DNA of 64,000 nt from Anaerolineae bacterium (GTDB lineage Bacteria > Chloroflexota > Anaerolineae > Anaerolineales > E44-bin32): contig DUEZ01000062.1 in NCBI GenBank assembly GCA_011174825.1, positions 1 through 64,000 of the forward strand, given 5' to 3'. Numbering within the stretch: position 1 is the first letter of the stretch; every line of letters begins with the position of its first letter. The translations under genes and the position numbers were made by a program. The notes under the pieces were generated by a model that was not told where the DNA came from, made no database searches, and was given only the letters and a program-made list of their open reading frames with translations. Below, one piece after another: positions 15,212 through 24,381 of this stretch.

Positions 15212-15769
15212 GTGAAGCATTATCATGAATTTCTTGATGAGATTCTGATTTCCGAGGATCAACTTCAAAAGCGCATTCGCGAACTGGGACAGGAGATCAG
15301 TCGTGATTATGAGGGTAAGGATCTGCTCTTGATCTGCATCCTGCGCGGGGGTGTGATGTTCCTCACCGATCTTATGCGCGCACTCACAATTCCCCACCAC
15401 ATCGATTTTATGGCTGTGTCCTCTTATGGTGCCGGCGCTCGACACTCAAGCGGACAAGTTCGGATTACGCTCGACCTGACGACCTCGATCGAGGAGCGGG
15501 ATGTCTTGCTCGTCGAAGATATCATTGACAGTGGATATACGATCGCCTCTGTCTTGGAATTACTGCATGCCCGGCGCCCGAGGAGCTTGAAAGTTTGCAC
15601 GCTGCTAGATAAAGCCGAACGGCGCGAAACGGACGTTCCAATTCACTATTGTGGCTTCGTCATTCCGAACAAGTTTGTCTTTGGCTACGGACTTGATCTC
15701 GACGAATACTACCGCAATCTTCCCTTCATAGGGGTCGTCCGGCCTGACAAGTACCTGGCTCCGGATTAG
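15212..15769 (+). CDS. hpt: Hypoxanthine phosphoribosyltransferase
   Basis: The enzyme joins hypoxanthine (and often guanine) to PRPP, giving IMP or GMP. The PRPP-binding motif LLVEDIIDSGYT lies at about residues 99-110, preceded by LRGGVMFLTDL and followed by the base-binding region with FVFGYGLDLDEYYRNLPFIG. Length (185) is usual. AAGGA sits 6 nt before the GTG at 15212, so that codon is preferred over the in-frame TTG at 15206. It follows tdk and precedes the CCA-type nucleotidyltransferase by 14 nt. Confidence 0.96.
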   Translation: MKHYHEFLDEILISEDQLQKRIRELGQEISRDYEGKDLLLICILRGGVMFLTDLMRALTIPHHIDFMAVSSYGAGARHSSGQVRITLDLTTSIEERDVLLVEDIIDSGYTIASVLELLHARRPRSLKVCTLLDKAERRETDVPIHYCGFVIPNKFVFGYGLDLDEYYRNLPFIGVVRPDKYLAPD

Positions 15770-15783
15770 TTCCCTTGAACGAC

Positions 15784-17268
15784 ATGTCCTCTCGAAAGCA
15801 ACTCCCTGAATCGGTTTCTATTTTGATCCCCCTCCTGGTGCAAGATGTACCGATATGGTTCGTCGGGGGAGGGGTCCGCGATCATCTCCTCAGTCGAAAA
15901 ACATACGATTTGGATTTCGCTGTTGATGGCGATGCGATTGCTTTTGCCAGGCGTGTTGCGGATCAATTGGGTGGCTACTATTACACCTTGGATGAGGAGC
16001 GAGGGACTGGTCGGGTTCTCCACCAGGATGAGGAAGGACAGCGCCTAACCCTAGATTTTGCACGAATCCGTGGGGATGACATCACCGCAGATCTAACCGC
16101 CCGTGATTTTACGATTAACGCGATGGCGATCAACTTGCTCGATCCTGATGAGTGGCTTGATCCAATGGCGGGGGCGAACGATCTGAAGGATAAGGTTTTA
16201 AAAACGTGTGGACCTGATTCGATACGAAATGACCCAGTTCGTGCACTCCGAGCCGTTAGGCTGGCCATCGAATTCGACCTCTCAATAAAACCAGATACAT
16301 TAGCACAAATTCGAGATTCTCAAGAGGAGCTTAGAGAAACCTCGCCTGAGCGAGTACGGGATGAGTTATTCCAGATCTTCAGCGCGCAGAGACCCGGCCG
16401 GGCCATACGATTGCTCAATCACCTCAGTCTACTCTCCATTGTATTCCCGGAGCTCTTGGACCTTGAGGGTCTCACTCAACCACCTCCCCATGCTTATCCG
16501 GCTTTAGAACACAGCTTAGCAGTCGTGGATCGAATGGGCGACATTCTGGCGGTATTGCAAAAAAAGCACGACCCTGAAGAAGCTGCTGATATGCACCTTG
16601 CTCAAGTGACGCTACGCATAGGCCGTTTTCGTGATCAACTTAACCATCACCTGAGCCAGTACCTGAGCAATACTCGGACGGTACGTCAATTGATTTACCT
16701 TGCTGCGCTATATCACGATGTTGGGAAACCTGAGGTTCCAGGGGATCAGGGTGCAAAACGAACCTTTGATAAGAAAATCGGTGCAGAGATGGTGGAACAG
16801 CGAGCGAGGGCTCTGCGCCTTAGTAACAAAGAAATAGTTCGGCTTGGGCAGATTCTCCGTTACCAAGAGGAACCAATAATTCTTGATCATTCGACCCCCA
16901 TCTCGCCGCGTGAGATTTACCGTTATTTCCGGAAGACGGGAGCAGCGGGGATAGAGGTCATCATCTTGTCCATGGCGGAGTTCTTAGGAACCTATATTCC
17001 TCCAGCTCCACAGAATGCTTGGCAGATGAGAGTCGAGGTCGCCAGAACACTGCTGGAAGCCTATTTTCATGAATATGATCAGTACATCGATCCCTCACCA
17101 TTGCTAAAGGGAGACGAAATCATCACCATATATGGTGTCCAAGAGGGACCTGCGGTTGGATTGTTGTTAGAACAACTCCGGGAAGCTCAGGCAACTGGTG
17201 AGGTAAAAACACGGGAAGAAGCTCACGCTTTGGTAGGAAGAATGGTAGAAGAGCTACTTCATGAATAG
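15784..17268 (+). CDS. CCA-adding / poly(A) polymerase-type nucleotidyltransferase with HD domain
   Basis: The N-terminal third is a class II tRNA nucleotidyltransferase head: FVGGGVRDHLL, then YDLDFAVDGDA with the catalytic DxD pattern, DLTARDFTINAMAINL, and an RNA-binding segment with DPVRALRAVRLAIEF. Around residue 310 an HD phosphohydrolase motif (ALYHDVGKPE) follows, and the C-terminus has KGDEIITIYGVQEGPAVG. This matches bacterial CCA tRNA nucleotidyltransferases with an HD module, which repair tRNA 3' ends; a poly(A) polymerase or a split A- or CC-adding role cannot be excluded from sequence alone. Start is uncertain: TTG 15775 is in frame and neither has a clear ribosome site. Confidence 0.9.
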   Translation: MSSRKQLPESVSILIPLLVQDVPIWFVGGGVRDHLLSRKTYDLDFAVDGDAIAFARRVADQLGGYYYTLDEERGTGRVLHQDEEGQRLTLDFARIRGDDITADLTARDFTINAMAINLLDPDEWLDPMAGANDLKDKVLKTCGPDSIRNDPVRALRAVRLAIEFDLSIKPDTLAQIRDSQEELRETSPERVRDELFQIFSAQRPGRAIRLLNHLSLLSIVFPELLDLEGLTQPPPHAYPALEHSLAVVDRMGDILAVLQKKHDPEEAADMHLAQVTLRIGRFRDQLNHHLSQYLSNTRTVRQLIYLAALYHDVGKPEVPGDQGAKRTFDKKIGAEMVEQRARALRLSNKEIVRLGQILRYQEEPIILDHSTPISPREIYRYFRKTGAAGIEVIILSMAEFLGTYIPPAPQNAWQMRVEVARTLLEAYFHEYDQYIDPSPLLKGDEIITIYGVQEGPAVGLLLEQLREAQATGEVKTREEAHALVGRMVEELLHE

Positions 17269-17467
17269 CTAAGTGGCCAAAATCCCAGCAAAGTGGTTTG
17301 AGGGGTTGGATGACTCCGAAAGAATTAAGGTCGATATACCCTTAGGACGAGGATCTTGAGAGGACCAATCCCCAGCAGGAAAATTAGTTAATTACTTGAC
17401 TTTGGGTAGAGCACTTCCTCAGAAAATACCGTTCGATTGCTTGCTATTGGGCTTTTCCCTGGGTCAA

Positions 17468-17764
17468 TCAAGGATAGATTTCTGTTAGGAAGGGTTCGTA
17501 AAAACAACGACATCCATTTTTATGGGAGCAACCTCGGACAGGCAGTTCCGGCACTTGGTCTTTCTGAAAATCCCCCTCCGCAGCACGACATGCTGGGCAA
17601 GCATCATTGGCGACGATCAATCGAACTCGACCTACCCTTGGATTGGTTTGAAGCTTTGCCAATGCCACCGCTGTAGCTGAATGTTGCGAGAGGTCAGCTC
17701 CGCATTGTGAGCATCGCAGGGCATCATCGGGTGATTGAGTATTACAGAGAGTACAGGTACGCAC
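17468..17764 (-). CDS. Small double zinc-ribbon protein, unknown function
   Basis: The 98-residue product opens CTLCNTQSPDDALRCSQCG, a typical zinc ribbon with two CxxC pairs, and ends with a second Cys set (CPAC, then GCSHKNGCRC). It has no membrane segment. A GGGAGG ribosome site precedes the GTG start by about 9 nt, which supports a real gene despite its size. The family is not recognised. It is flanked by the end of the nucleotidyltransferase gene and the divergent dinB. Confidence 0.65.
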   Translation of the reverse strand: MRTCTLCNTQSPDDALRCSQCGADLSQHSATAVALAKLQTNPRVGRVRLIVANDACPACRAAEGDFQKDQVPELPVRGCSHKNGCRCFYEPFLTEIYP

Positions 17765-17929
17765 GAGATGATCCTCCCGAAGATCTAGGTTGAATGGATT
17801 CTATCGTGAAGTGAAGGTATGTCAAATTGTTATGATGGATCAATCGAATAGCACTCACAAAGTGTTTTTAAGTTTTTTCATCCCACACCACAAGCATGCC
17901 AAAAACCAGAGCTTGGAGAATGATTTCCC

Positions 17930-19120
17930 ATGAAGCGTACAATCCTGCACGTTGACTTGGATGCTTTCTTTTGCTCGGTGGAAGAGCTCCGGGATCCTGA
18001 ACTCATAGGAAAACCCTTTGTTGTAGGGGGTAGCGCGGAGGGGCGGGGAGTTATCTCCTCAGCATCATACGCTGCGCGTAAATACGGGATTCGTTCTGCC
18101 ATGCCGACGGCTCGTGCATTAACCCTATGCCGAGATCTGATCGTGCTACCCGCGAGGCATCGAATCTATGGCGAGCACTCGAGGCAAGTGATGAAACTGC
18201 TCCGTGACTCCGCACCAGTTGTGGAGCAAATTTCGATTGATGAAGCTTTCTTGGATGTGAGTGATGATCCGCGAGGGGGACCACAAGTTGCTTTAGAGCT
18301 TAAGAATGAAATTCGAGAGCGATTCAAACTTACAACATCGTGGGGTGTGGCGAGCAATAAATTGGTTGCGAAAATCGCGACCGAGGTTGGAAAACCGGAT
18401 GGATTGGTAGTCGTGCCACATGGTGAAGAAGCCGCTTTCCTGGCGCCGTTACCGGTGGGTATGCTTTGGGGGGTAGGACCGAAGACGCAGGTCCGCTTAG
18501 CGGAGCATGGTGTGCGTACGATTGGTGATTTGGCAGGGATGTCGGAGTCTAACCTTGAACGGCTCATTGGAGAGCATGGCCTGGATCTTGCAACAAAAGC
18601 AAAGGGCACCGATGAGCGTCCGGTCACTGACGAGCGAGAAACACATTCCATGTCGTCCGAACGGACATTTGAGCTTGACATCGCAGATTCAAATGAGCTG
18701 AAAAGTATCTTATTACAGCTCTGCGGAAATGTGGGCCAACGCTTACGGAAAGAGGAACTTGCTGGCGAAACAGTCAAGATCAAACTACGTTGGCCTGATT
18801 TTACGACCCTTACTCGTCAGACGAAGCTCGAACAGCCCACAAATCAGGATGGAGAGATCTACCAGGCTGCAATGAGATTGTTCAAGCGAGTATGGAGGGA
18901 AGGACGACCGGTGCGGTTGCTTGGTGTAGGAGTATCGGATCTTGGCCCTCCGGTCCGGCAGCTAGCGCTCTTCAGCCAAGCATGGGAGCAGGATCGAAGA
19001 TTGTTGAGAGCGATCGATGAAATTCGTGCCAGGTATGGTTCTAGTGCGCTCCAACGTGGAGGCGCGCTGAAACGAAAGTATAAGCGTAGGTCATCAAGAG
19101 AAGAGAATGATGTTAGTTGA
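17930..19120 (+). CDS. dinB: DNA polymerase IV (Y-family)
   Basis: Error-prone translesion polymerase. The 396-residue protein has all Y-family landmarks: LHVDLDAFFCSVEE at the start (first catalytic Asp), ISSASYAARKYGIRSAMP, SIDEAFLDVSD with the catalytic Asp-Glu pair, a helix-hairpin-helix (GVRTIGDLAGMSESNLERLIG) and a little-finger domain. The C-terminal Lys/Arg-rich end has no evident beta-clamp motif, although QLALFSQ near residue 350 could serve. GGAG lies about 11 nt before the ATG. I see no obvious SOS operator upstream. Confidence 0.95.
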   Translation: MKRTILHVDLDAFFCSVEELRDPELIGKPFVVGGSAEGRGVISSASYAARKYGIRSAMPTARALTLCRDLIVLPARHRIYGEHSRQVMKLLRDSAPVVEQISIDEAFLDVSDDPRGGPQVALELKNEIRERFKLTTSWGVASNKLVAKIATEVGKPDGLVVVPHGEEAAFLAPLPVGMLWGVGPKTQVRLAEHGVRTIGDLAGMSESNLERLIGEHGLDLATKAKGTDERPVTDERETHSMSSERTFELDIADSNELKSILLQLCGNVGQRLRKEELAGETVKIKLRWPDFTTLTRQTKLEQPTNQDGEIYQAAMRLFKRVWREGRPVRLLGVGVSDLGPPVRQLALFSQAWEQDRRLLRAIDEIRARYGSSALQRGGALKRKYKRRSSREENDVS

Positions 19121-19224
19121 ATGACAAAGCGCACCTCGTTTCTGGCGACACTTCGTGAGATCCGGAAAATGGTCTTTTTTGGTGAGTAAATAAGGTCATG
19201 GGTTCGCCTTCAGGAGGATTTTGA

Positions 19225-20328
19225 ATGACCTTGTGTGGCAAAGGCTACTACATATGGCAAATCCCCAGGTGTGATAAGGGGGTTCCGAGTGCGATCGCAG
19301 CGCGGGCGGTGGATGCCGACCTCGCTTACGTCATGATCAAGATCGCCGATGGACCGAACTGGCCGTACAACTACGACTACGAAAAGGGTGTCGATCTTGT
19401 CCCGCCCGTAATGTATGCCTTAAGAGAAGCAGGTATACAGGTATGGGGTTGGCACTATGTGAAAGGCGATGACCCCGCTGGTGAAGCCCAATTGGCGATC
19501 GAGCGTACATTGTCGCTGGGCTTGGATGGCTATGTCATTGATGCGGAAGCGGAATACAAGAAGAGTTCAAAGGCCAGAGCTGCAATTCGGTACATGACGG
19601 ACTTACGTGCGGGGATGCCAGACATGCCAATCGCCCTCAGCACGTATCGATATCCCAAGCTTCACCCTGATGTGCCCTACTCTGAATTTTTAGAGAAGTG
19701 TGATTATGCCATGCCGCAGGTCTATTTTGAAAAGGCCCACAATCCCGAGGAACAACTTGAGCGTAGTGTGGGGCAATTCATGGCGCTGGATCATGCTCGA
19801 CCTGTAATTCCCACTGCGCCAACATACTCCGCCGGCAGTTGGCGTCCCACAGTGGATGAGATCACTCGTTTCTTCCAGAAGGCAAAGGACATGGGCCTGT
19901 CTTCTGCGAATGCTTGGAGTTGGGATTATGCCACACGATCCTCCCATATTGATCTCTGGCAAGCCATTGCTGATTTTGATTGGCCACCTCAGGCCCCGAA
20001 ACCCGATGTTTCCGAGCATTTGATCGGTCGTATGAACCAACATGAACCCGCGTATGTCGCTGAACTCTATCGAGATAACGCGGCGCATGTGACGGGAGCT
20101 CGCACCATTCTCGGCAGAGGATCGATCGCCCAGTGGTACAACGTCCTCTTCAAGGATTTGTTGCCGAATGCTCAATTCGAATTGACGGGTAGGACCAGTA
20201 ACGGTAACTCGAGACGGTTTTCATGGACGGCCAGAAGCGATAAGGGGATGGTTCTAAATGGGAACGACACTCTTGGTCTCATAAATGGGGCGATCCAATA
20301 CCACTATACGTATTTTACGATTTCATGA
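19225..20328 (+). CDS. GH25-like TIM-barrel protein with C-terminal NTF2/SnoaL-like domain
   Basis: Residues about 1-255 look like a GH25-type glycosidase-like barrel: an opening strand GKGYYIWQIPRCDKG, VMIKIADG, WGWHYVKG, then YVIDAEAEYKK with a DxE-type acidic pair, and YAMPQVYFE. Residues about 265-367 (ending in YHYTYFTIS) have the pattern of an NTF2/SnoaL fold, with ILGRGSIAQWYNVLF and NGNDTLGLINGAIQYHYTYF. No signal peptide is visible, which is unusual for a wall hydrolase. AGGAGG 7 nt upstream fixes the ATG. A clear terminator follows. Substrate unknown. Confidence 0.7.
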   Translation: MTLCGKGYYIWQIPRCDKGVPSAIAARAVDADLAYVMIKIADGPNWPYNYDYEKGVDLVPPVMYALREAGIQVWGWHYVKGDDPAGEAQLAIERTLSLGLDGYVIDAEAEYKKSSKARAAIRYMTDLRAGMPDMPIALSTYRYPKLHPDVPYSEFLEKCDYAMPQVYFEKAHNPEEQLERSVGQFMALDHARPVIPTAPTYSAGSWRPTVDEITRFFQKAKDMGLSSANAWSWDYATRSSHIDLWQAIADFDWPPQAPKPDVSEHLIGRMNQHEPAYVAELYRDNAAHVTGARTILGRGSIAQWYNVLFKDLLPNAQFELTGRTSNGNSRRFSWTARSDKGMVLNGNDTLGLINGAIQYHYTYFTIS

Positions 20329-20346
20329 GCACTATACTTTGGAGTT

Positions 20347-20391
20347 GCACGACCGCAGTTTCATTCTGAGCTGGGTCGTGCTTTTTTATTT
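20347..20391 (+). terminator. Rho-independent terminator
   Basis: GCACGACC (20347-20354) pairs exactly with GGTCGTGC (20374-20381), followed by TTTTTTATTT. It ends the GH25-like gene just before the convergent OsmC gene. Confidence 0.85.
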
Positions 20392-20424
20392 GTGGAGAAG
20401 TTCAGAGATGTTCCCTCATTAGGG

Positions 20425-20844
20425 TCAGGAGGCCTCGATAATCTTGTAGGTGGATTCAATCAAAACGGCTTTGCTCAACATCGCATGCGCAGGGCAGTAC
20501 TTCTCCTCTGAGAGCTCGATCGCACGTTCTACCGCTTCCTGCTGGACATCATGACCCGTTATCTCGTATGTGATCTGCATATCTGTGAACACTCGCGGAT
20601 GATCAGAAGCTCGATCAGCTTGAACATGGACTTCGAAATGGGTTATTGCTTGGCGTTTCTTCCTCAGAATAGAAATCACATCCATGGCTGTGCAACCTAC
20701 TAAGCCGATAGCAAATAGCTCCATCGGGCGGAAGCCATCATCGTCTCCACCTACGGAGGGATCTGCACCAAGTGGAAGCGAGAAACCCGTGTCGGCGGTA
20801 CCCGTGAAAGTCAATCCATCTGTCCATATAACTCGCGCGTTCAT
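20425..20844 (-). CDS. OsmC family protein
   Basis: OsmC/Ohr proteins are small homodimeric peroxidases that reduce organic hydroperoxides with a Cys pair, although some members have other or unknown roles. The 139-residue protein has the family layout: a sheet rich N-terminus, a GFRPMELFAIGLVGCTAMDVI helix carrying the first conserved Cys near residue 52, and the second in SEEKYCPAHAMLSK near residue 117. Both Cys are present. It starts with ATG after GAGGAA. It is a single gene, convergent with the GH25-like gene. Confidence 0.92.
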   Translation of the reverse strand: MNARVIWTDGLTFTGTADTGFSLPLGADPSVGGDDDGFRPMELFAIGLVGCTAMDVISILRKKRQAITHFEVHVQADRASDHPRVFTDMQITYEITGHDVQQEAVERAIELSEEKYCPAHAMLSKAVLIESTYKIIEAS

Positions 20845-21083
20845 GGCATTCCTCTTCGTTTCTTTGATATCGTGCTTTGTGCGTTATGTTCGTTAATGCA
20901 AATTCATCTCTTCAGCGAATTCCCTTCCAGAATGTATCAGATTTACCCTTGGAGCCCAAGTGCTTTTCTACATACCGTCATGAGAATTTCCCATATGAAT
21001 GTCATAAGGAGTTATTTGCTGTTTTCATAATACGGATACGGGGCAGAGGTCCAAAGGAGTGAGTGTTGATCTTGGCAGGGATC

Positions 21084-21109
21084 TAGGGGCAATTCACAAA
21101 TTGCCCCTA
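21084..21109. repeat. 26-bp hairpin repeat (TAGGGGCAATT)
   Basis: TAGGGGCAATT (21084-21094) and AATTGCCCCTA (21099-21109) form a perfect 11-bp stem around CACA. The same arms flank the larger inverted repeat at 21630-21742. Confidence 0.8.
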
Positions 21110-21179
21110 CGATCTATTCTTGTTGCGGTGGCGGTCGGCGGTCGGGCGTGGAGCCGACCTGCTGGAGGGCTTTTGGTCG

Positions 21180-21551
21180 GGCGTGGGAGGCATCCCCTCT
21201 CCCCTGTGGGGAGAGGATTAGGGTGAGGGGAGTTTGAGTGTTAAGATCCACCCTCACCCCTGCCCTCTCCCTAAAAGGGAGAGGGTGAAAAAACGCTTCT
21301 GCATTAGCGATAGAGGTTGATTTTTTTGTGTTGTATTCCTCGGATCAAATTCATACTATCTGCCTTTTTCAGTAGAAGCAGCTCCCATGCCCATCCTGAG
21401 CTCGTCGAAGGGGCGTCGTAGATCAGGCGTGGGAGGCATCCCCTCTCCCCTGTGGGGAGAGGATTAGGGTGAGGGGAGTTTGAGTGTTAAGATCCACCCT
21501 CACCCCTGCCCTCTCCCTAAAAGGGAGAGGGTGAAAAAACGCCTCTGCATT
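21180..21551. repeat. Pair of 126-bp direct repeats
   Basis: 21180-21305 and 21426-21551 are identical except for one T/C difference, at an offset of 246 bp. Each unit contains the hairpin CCCTCTCCCTAAAAGGGAGAGGG and a second with CTCTCCCCTGTGGGGAGAG, which links it to the units at 4866-5070. The near-identity shows a recent copy event. There is no coding content. Confidence 0.9.
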
Positions 21552-21629
21552 GGGGAGTGTATCCTTTTTTAAGTTTTACAGACATGGGTAAATGAGTAAT
21601 AGGAGTGAGTTACCTTGGGTCAAAGATGT

Positions 21630-21742
21630 AGGGGCAATTCATGAAGTAGGGTAACACCCTGAGCTTGTCAAAAGGTGCGCTGTTACAATGTCGTCATCCT
21701 TCGACAGGCTCAGGATGACTTTCTTATACATGAATTGCCCCT
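21630..21742. repeat. Inverted repeat with nested short palindrome
   Basis: AGGGGCAATTCATG (21630-21643) and its exact complement (21729-21742) enclose the palindrome TCATCCTTCGACAGGCTCAGGATGA at 21694-21718. This is a nested composite of two dispersed repeat types also seen singly elsewhere in the window. Confidence 0.8.
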
Positions 21743-21969
21743 TCACATAATAATGAATAGCTGAATGCCCCGGGAATTCTAAAATTTACCGACTGTCCCT
21801 CAACCTAAATAGGAAAGGAGGCCGAATTGTGGTCGATCACCCCATCGTGATATTCTTCACTCAAGGATCGGTGAACGAATAGCTCGACTTTGTTTACACC
21901 TCAAAAAAGGGCGCATCTGGAACGCTGGATATCGATTCAACTAAGGAGCTGGGGGTTACCAAGAAACGA

Positions 21970-21998
21970 TTGCCCGAGGTTTCTGGATAGGTTACAGT
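21970..21998 (+). promoter_or_regulatory. Promoter immediately before the phosphatase gene
   Basis: TTGCCC (21970-21975), 17 bp, TACAGT (21993-21998). The -10 box ends 7 nt before the ATG at 22006, so the transcript would start at the start codon. There is no ribosome site. Confidence 0.65.
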
Positions 21999-22005
21999 AT
22001 ATCGC

Positions 22006-24018
22006 ATGGATGTTGATTTGTTGGGGATCGTAAAGCGTATTAAACCTCTGTGGCAATCGCTCACAGATGGTGGTTTGTGTGTAATTACAGAAGGTGGAAA
22101 CTCACCGGGTTCGATTCGTGGCAAGAAGCTACCGGCTACCGTCCGCCATGCTGTACGAGAAAAAGCGCGCTTAGAACCACTAGAAATACGAGGGAATTTC
22201 TGGTGGGTTATTTCCCCTTCTCCGTACCTGAGAGGTCAAGTACAGCTTGTAGCATGGGCTACAGAAGATCGAGGCTGGAAGGATTTGCTCCAAAGCTGGA
22301 CAGATATGCTAACGATCGCGTGTAGTGAGACAGCAGTTGCGGATCGATTGACAGAAGCGTTAGTAGAAGCTTGGGATCGTTTGACTTTCCTATATGAGCT
22401 GACACATATTGCAGGCCATGCAACCGAGCTTCCGAGTATGTTGAACTCAATCGTCCGCCTCCTTTCACAGGTCGTCTCTGCGGAGGAGGTTTTCATCGTC
22501 ACTGTTGATGATGCTGGTTGGGAATCCGTGACCGCCTCAGGCCAACCGCTCGTATCTCCTAGCGTCTTGGTTGAGAATGTCTATTATGTAGGGCGCCCTC
22601 TTGGTCTTGCTGAGCTTAAACCTGCATTGGAAAGGGTTGATTCACCATTAGCGGAGGTTGGTGACCTGCTGATCGCGCCTTTGATCGGTGAAGGTGATCT
22701 TTCAGGGGTCATTGGGCTCATGGATTCACAGGAAGGTTGTTTCGACTCAAGTGTTGTTCAGCTCCTTGCTTCAGTAGCAGAGCAAGTGGGTGGATTGATC
22801 CAAGCCGCGAAAGCGCGGGTTGAGCGGGAGGAAAGCCAACGACTGGAGCATGAATTAGAAATCGCGGCCGGGATCCAAGCTAGCTTACTACCTACCAGCC
22901 TGCCGCAGATCCCAGGATTGGAGCTGGTGGCTTACCTACGACCAGCACGTCATATCGGAGGTGACTTCTATGACGTGGCAGAAGCCAAAACCGGGGAACC
23001 GATGTTGATGCTGGCTGATGTGGCAGGAAAAGGCTCGCCTGCAGCGATCCTCACAGCGGTTGTTCATGCCACTTTCCGTGGTGAAGCGTTGCACCGACGT
23101 GATCCGGCAGAGTTGCTCCGCCTAATGAACCGTTTGCTCCACCCAGATCTTGAGAAAGCCGAGGCATTCGTCACAGCGGTGATTGTTCGTCTGGAAAGCG
23201 ATGGGAGGGGTTTTTCCTATGCATCTGCTGGACACGCCGATTGTGTGCTTTGGCGTCGCCGCGAGGAGAAAGTTGAATTGTTGGGTGCAACAGGTCTCCC
23301 CTTGGGGATCGATTCATCTGCTATCTATCGTTCTGAGCAGATTACGTTGGATCCGGGTGACATTTTACTTCTCTATTCGGATGGTGTAACAGAAGCTGAG
23401 AACCCGGATGGGGGGATCCTTGGCTTACAGGGGCTATCGGATATAATCGACGCCACATACCCGGCAAGAGCTGAGGAACAAATCAAGGTGATCGTAGAGA
23501 GCCTCGATGTATATCGTCACGGCTTGCCTTTGAGAGACGATGTCGCTTTAATGATGGTCCGGGCATTAAACAAGGACGAGGAGAAGGCTAAGGTATTCCC
23601 ATTCGTCATCCCAGCTGAGGTCTTATTTGTAAGACAATTGGTAGACCTGGTGCGGAATCTTAGTTCGAATCTACCTATCCGTAGCAGCAAACTTCGTCGT
23701 CAAGTGGCGGATAATTTCGCTCTCGCCATCTCTGAGGTCGTTACCAATCAAATACAGCACGCCTTCTCGGGACAGGAGGGCCAAATTCATGGCAGGATTT
23801 CGATTGGAAGTAGCCAGTTGATCGCTGACTTGTATGATCGTGGAGCACCTTTCCAACCCCCTGACAGACCGATCGTACCGGTGGATCCTGACGACCCCCC
23901 TGAGAGGGGTTATGGACTCAGATTGGTGCGCGGATTGTTGGATCGAGTTGAAACCCGTAGGCTAGAAGGTGGACGTAACCATTGGCACCTTGTCAAAGAG
24001 CTAACCGGAGTCGAATGA
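22006..24018 (+). CDS. SpoIIE-type serine phosphatase fused to an anti-sigma-type HATPase domain
   Basis: The 670-residue protein has, in order, an unrecognised N-terminal part (1-125), a GAF-like sensor domain (about 135-270), a PP2C/SpoIIE phosphatase (about 283-515; RHIGGDFYDVAE, LMLADVAGKGSPAAI, SAGHADCVLWRR and LLLYSDGVTEAEN supply the metal Asp/Gly motifs) and a GHKL ATPase domain like RsbW/SpoIIAB (about 540-670; ALAISEVVTNQIQHAF as the N box and GYGLRLVRGLLDRVE as the G box). In partner switching, such a protein can both phosphorylate and dephosphorylate STAS-domain antagonists. The STAS gene overlaps its stop codon, so it is the probable substrate. No sigma factor is nearby. Confidence 0.9.
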   Translation: MDVDLLGIVKRIKPLWQSLTDGGLCVITEGGNSPGSIRGKKLPATVRHAVREKARLEPLEIRGNFWWVISPSPYLRGQVQLVAWATEDRGWKDLLQSWTDMLTIACSETAVADRLTEALVEAWDRLTFLYELTHIAGHATELPSMLNSIVRLLSQVVSAEEVFIVTVDDAGWESVTASGQPLVSPSVLVENVYYVGRPLGLAELKPALERVDSPLAEVGDLLIAPLIGEGDLSGVIGLMDSQEGCFDSSVVQLLASVAEQVGGLIQAAKARVEREESQRLEHELEIAAGIQASLLPTSLPQIPGLELVAYLRPARHIGGDFYDVAEAKTGEPMLMLADVAGKGSPAAILTAVVHATFRGEALHRRDPAELLRLMNRLLHPDLEKAEAFVTAVIVRLESDGRGFSYASAGHADCVLWRRREEKVELLGATGLPLGIDSSAIYRSEQITLDPGDILLLYSDGVTEAENPDGGILGLQGLSDIIDATYPARAEEQIKVIVESLDVYRHGLPLRDDVALMMVRALNKDEEKAKVFPFVIPAEVLFVRQLVDLVRNLSSNLPIRSSKLRRQVADNFALAISEVVTNQIQHAFSGQEGQIHGRISIGSSQLIADLYDRGAPFQPPDRPIVPVDPDDPPERGYGLRLVRGLLDRVETRRLEGGRNHWHLVKELTGVE

Positions 24019-24371
24019 TGATGAATATCGACATTGAATACCCCCAATCTGGTCATGTTGTAGTTCGCCCACACGGCAGAGTCGATGCTGATTCTGCGCA
24101 GAGTCTTAAGGACAAATTACGAGAAATCGCGCAGACCGGTGCTGAATCTGTCATTGTTGATTTGCATGCCGTCGATTTTATCGACAGTTCGGGGTTGTCC
24201 GCGCTTGTTTCTGGATTGAAAGCATTACGCCAACACGGTGGTGTGCTGAACCTGAGCCAACCCCAAACCCAGGCGTTAACTGCGTTAAGACTCACCATGC
24301 TTGATCGGGTCTTCCCAATTTTCACCTCTGTAGAAGAAGCTCTAAACGAAGGCGATTTACTAAAACCTTGA
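24018..24371 (+). CDS. STAS-domain anti-sigma factor antagonist
   Basis: A 117-residue stand-alone STAS protein of the SpoIIAA/RsbV type. The motif HAVDFIDSSGLSALVSGLKAL carries the DSSG site, whose Ser is phosphorylated by RsbW-type kinases and dephosphorylated by SpoIIE-type phosphatases, so it fits the upstream fusion as substrate. GGAG lies 7 nt before the ATG at 24018; other ATG codons at 24015 and 24021 are equally possible, and all overlap or abut the upstream stop (translational coupling). The receiver gene follows after 10 nt. Confidence 0.93.
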   Translation: MMNIDIEYPQSGHVVVRPHGRVDADSAQSLKDKLREIAQTGAESVIVDLHAVDFIDSSGLSALVSGLKALRQHGGVLNLSQPQTQALTALRLTMLDRVFPIFTSVEEALNEGDLLKP

Positions 24372-24381
24372 GAGGTGATCG

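Larger units (their letters stand above)
20845..22005. other. 1.16-kb gene-poor region filled with repeats
   Basis: Apart from the repeats listed separately and the promoter at 21970-21998, I see no gene in this stretch. Short frames such as 20877-21062 lack motifs and ribosome sites. Confidence 0.7.

Noticed and set aside
21180-21551. Insertion sequence or integrated element
   Set aside because: The direct repeats are only 126 bp, contain no transposase, and look like expanded palindromic repeats rather than ends of an element.
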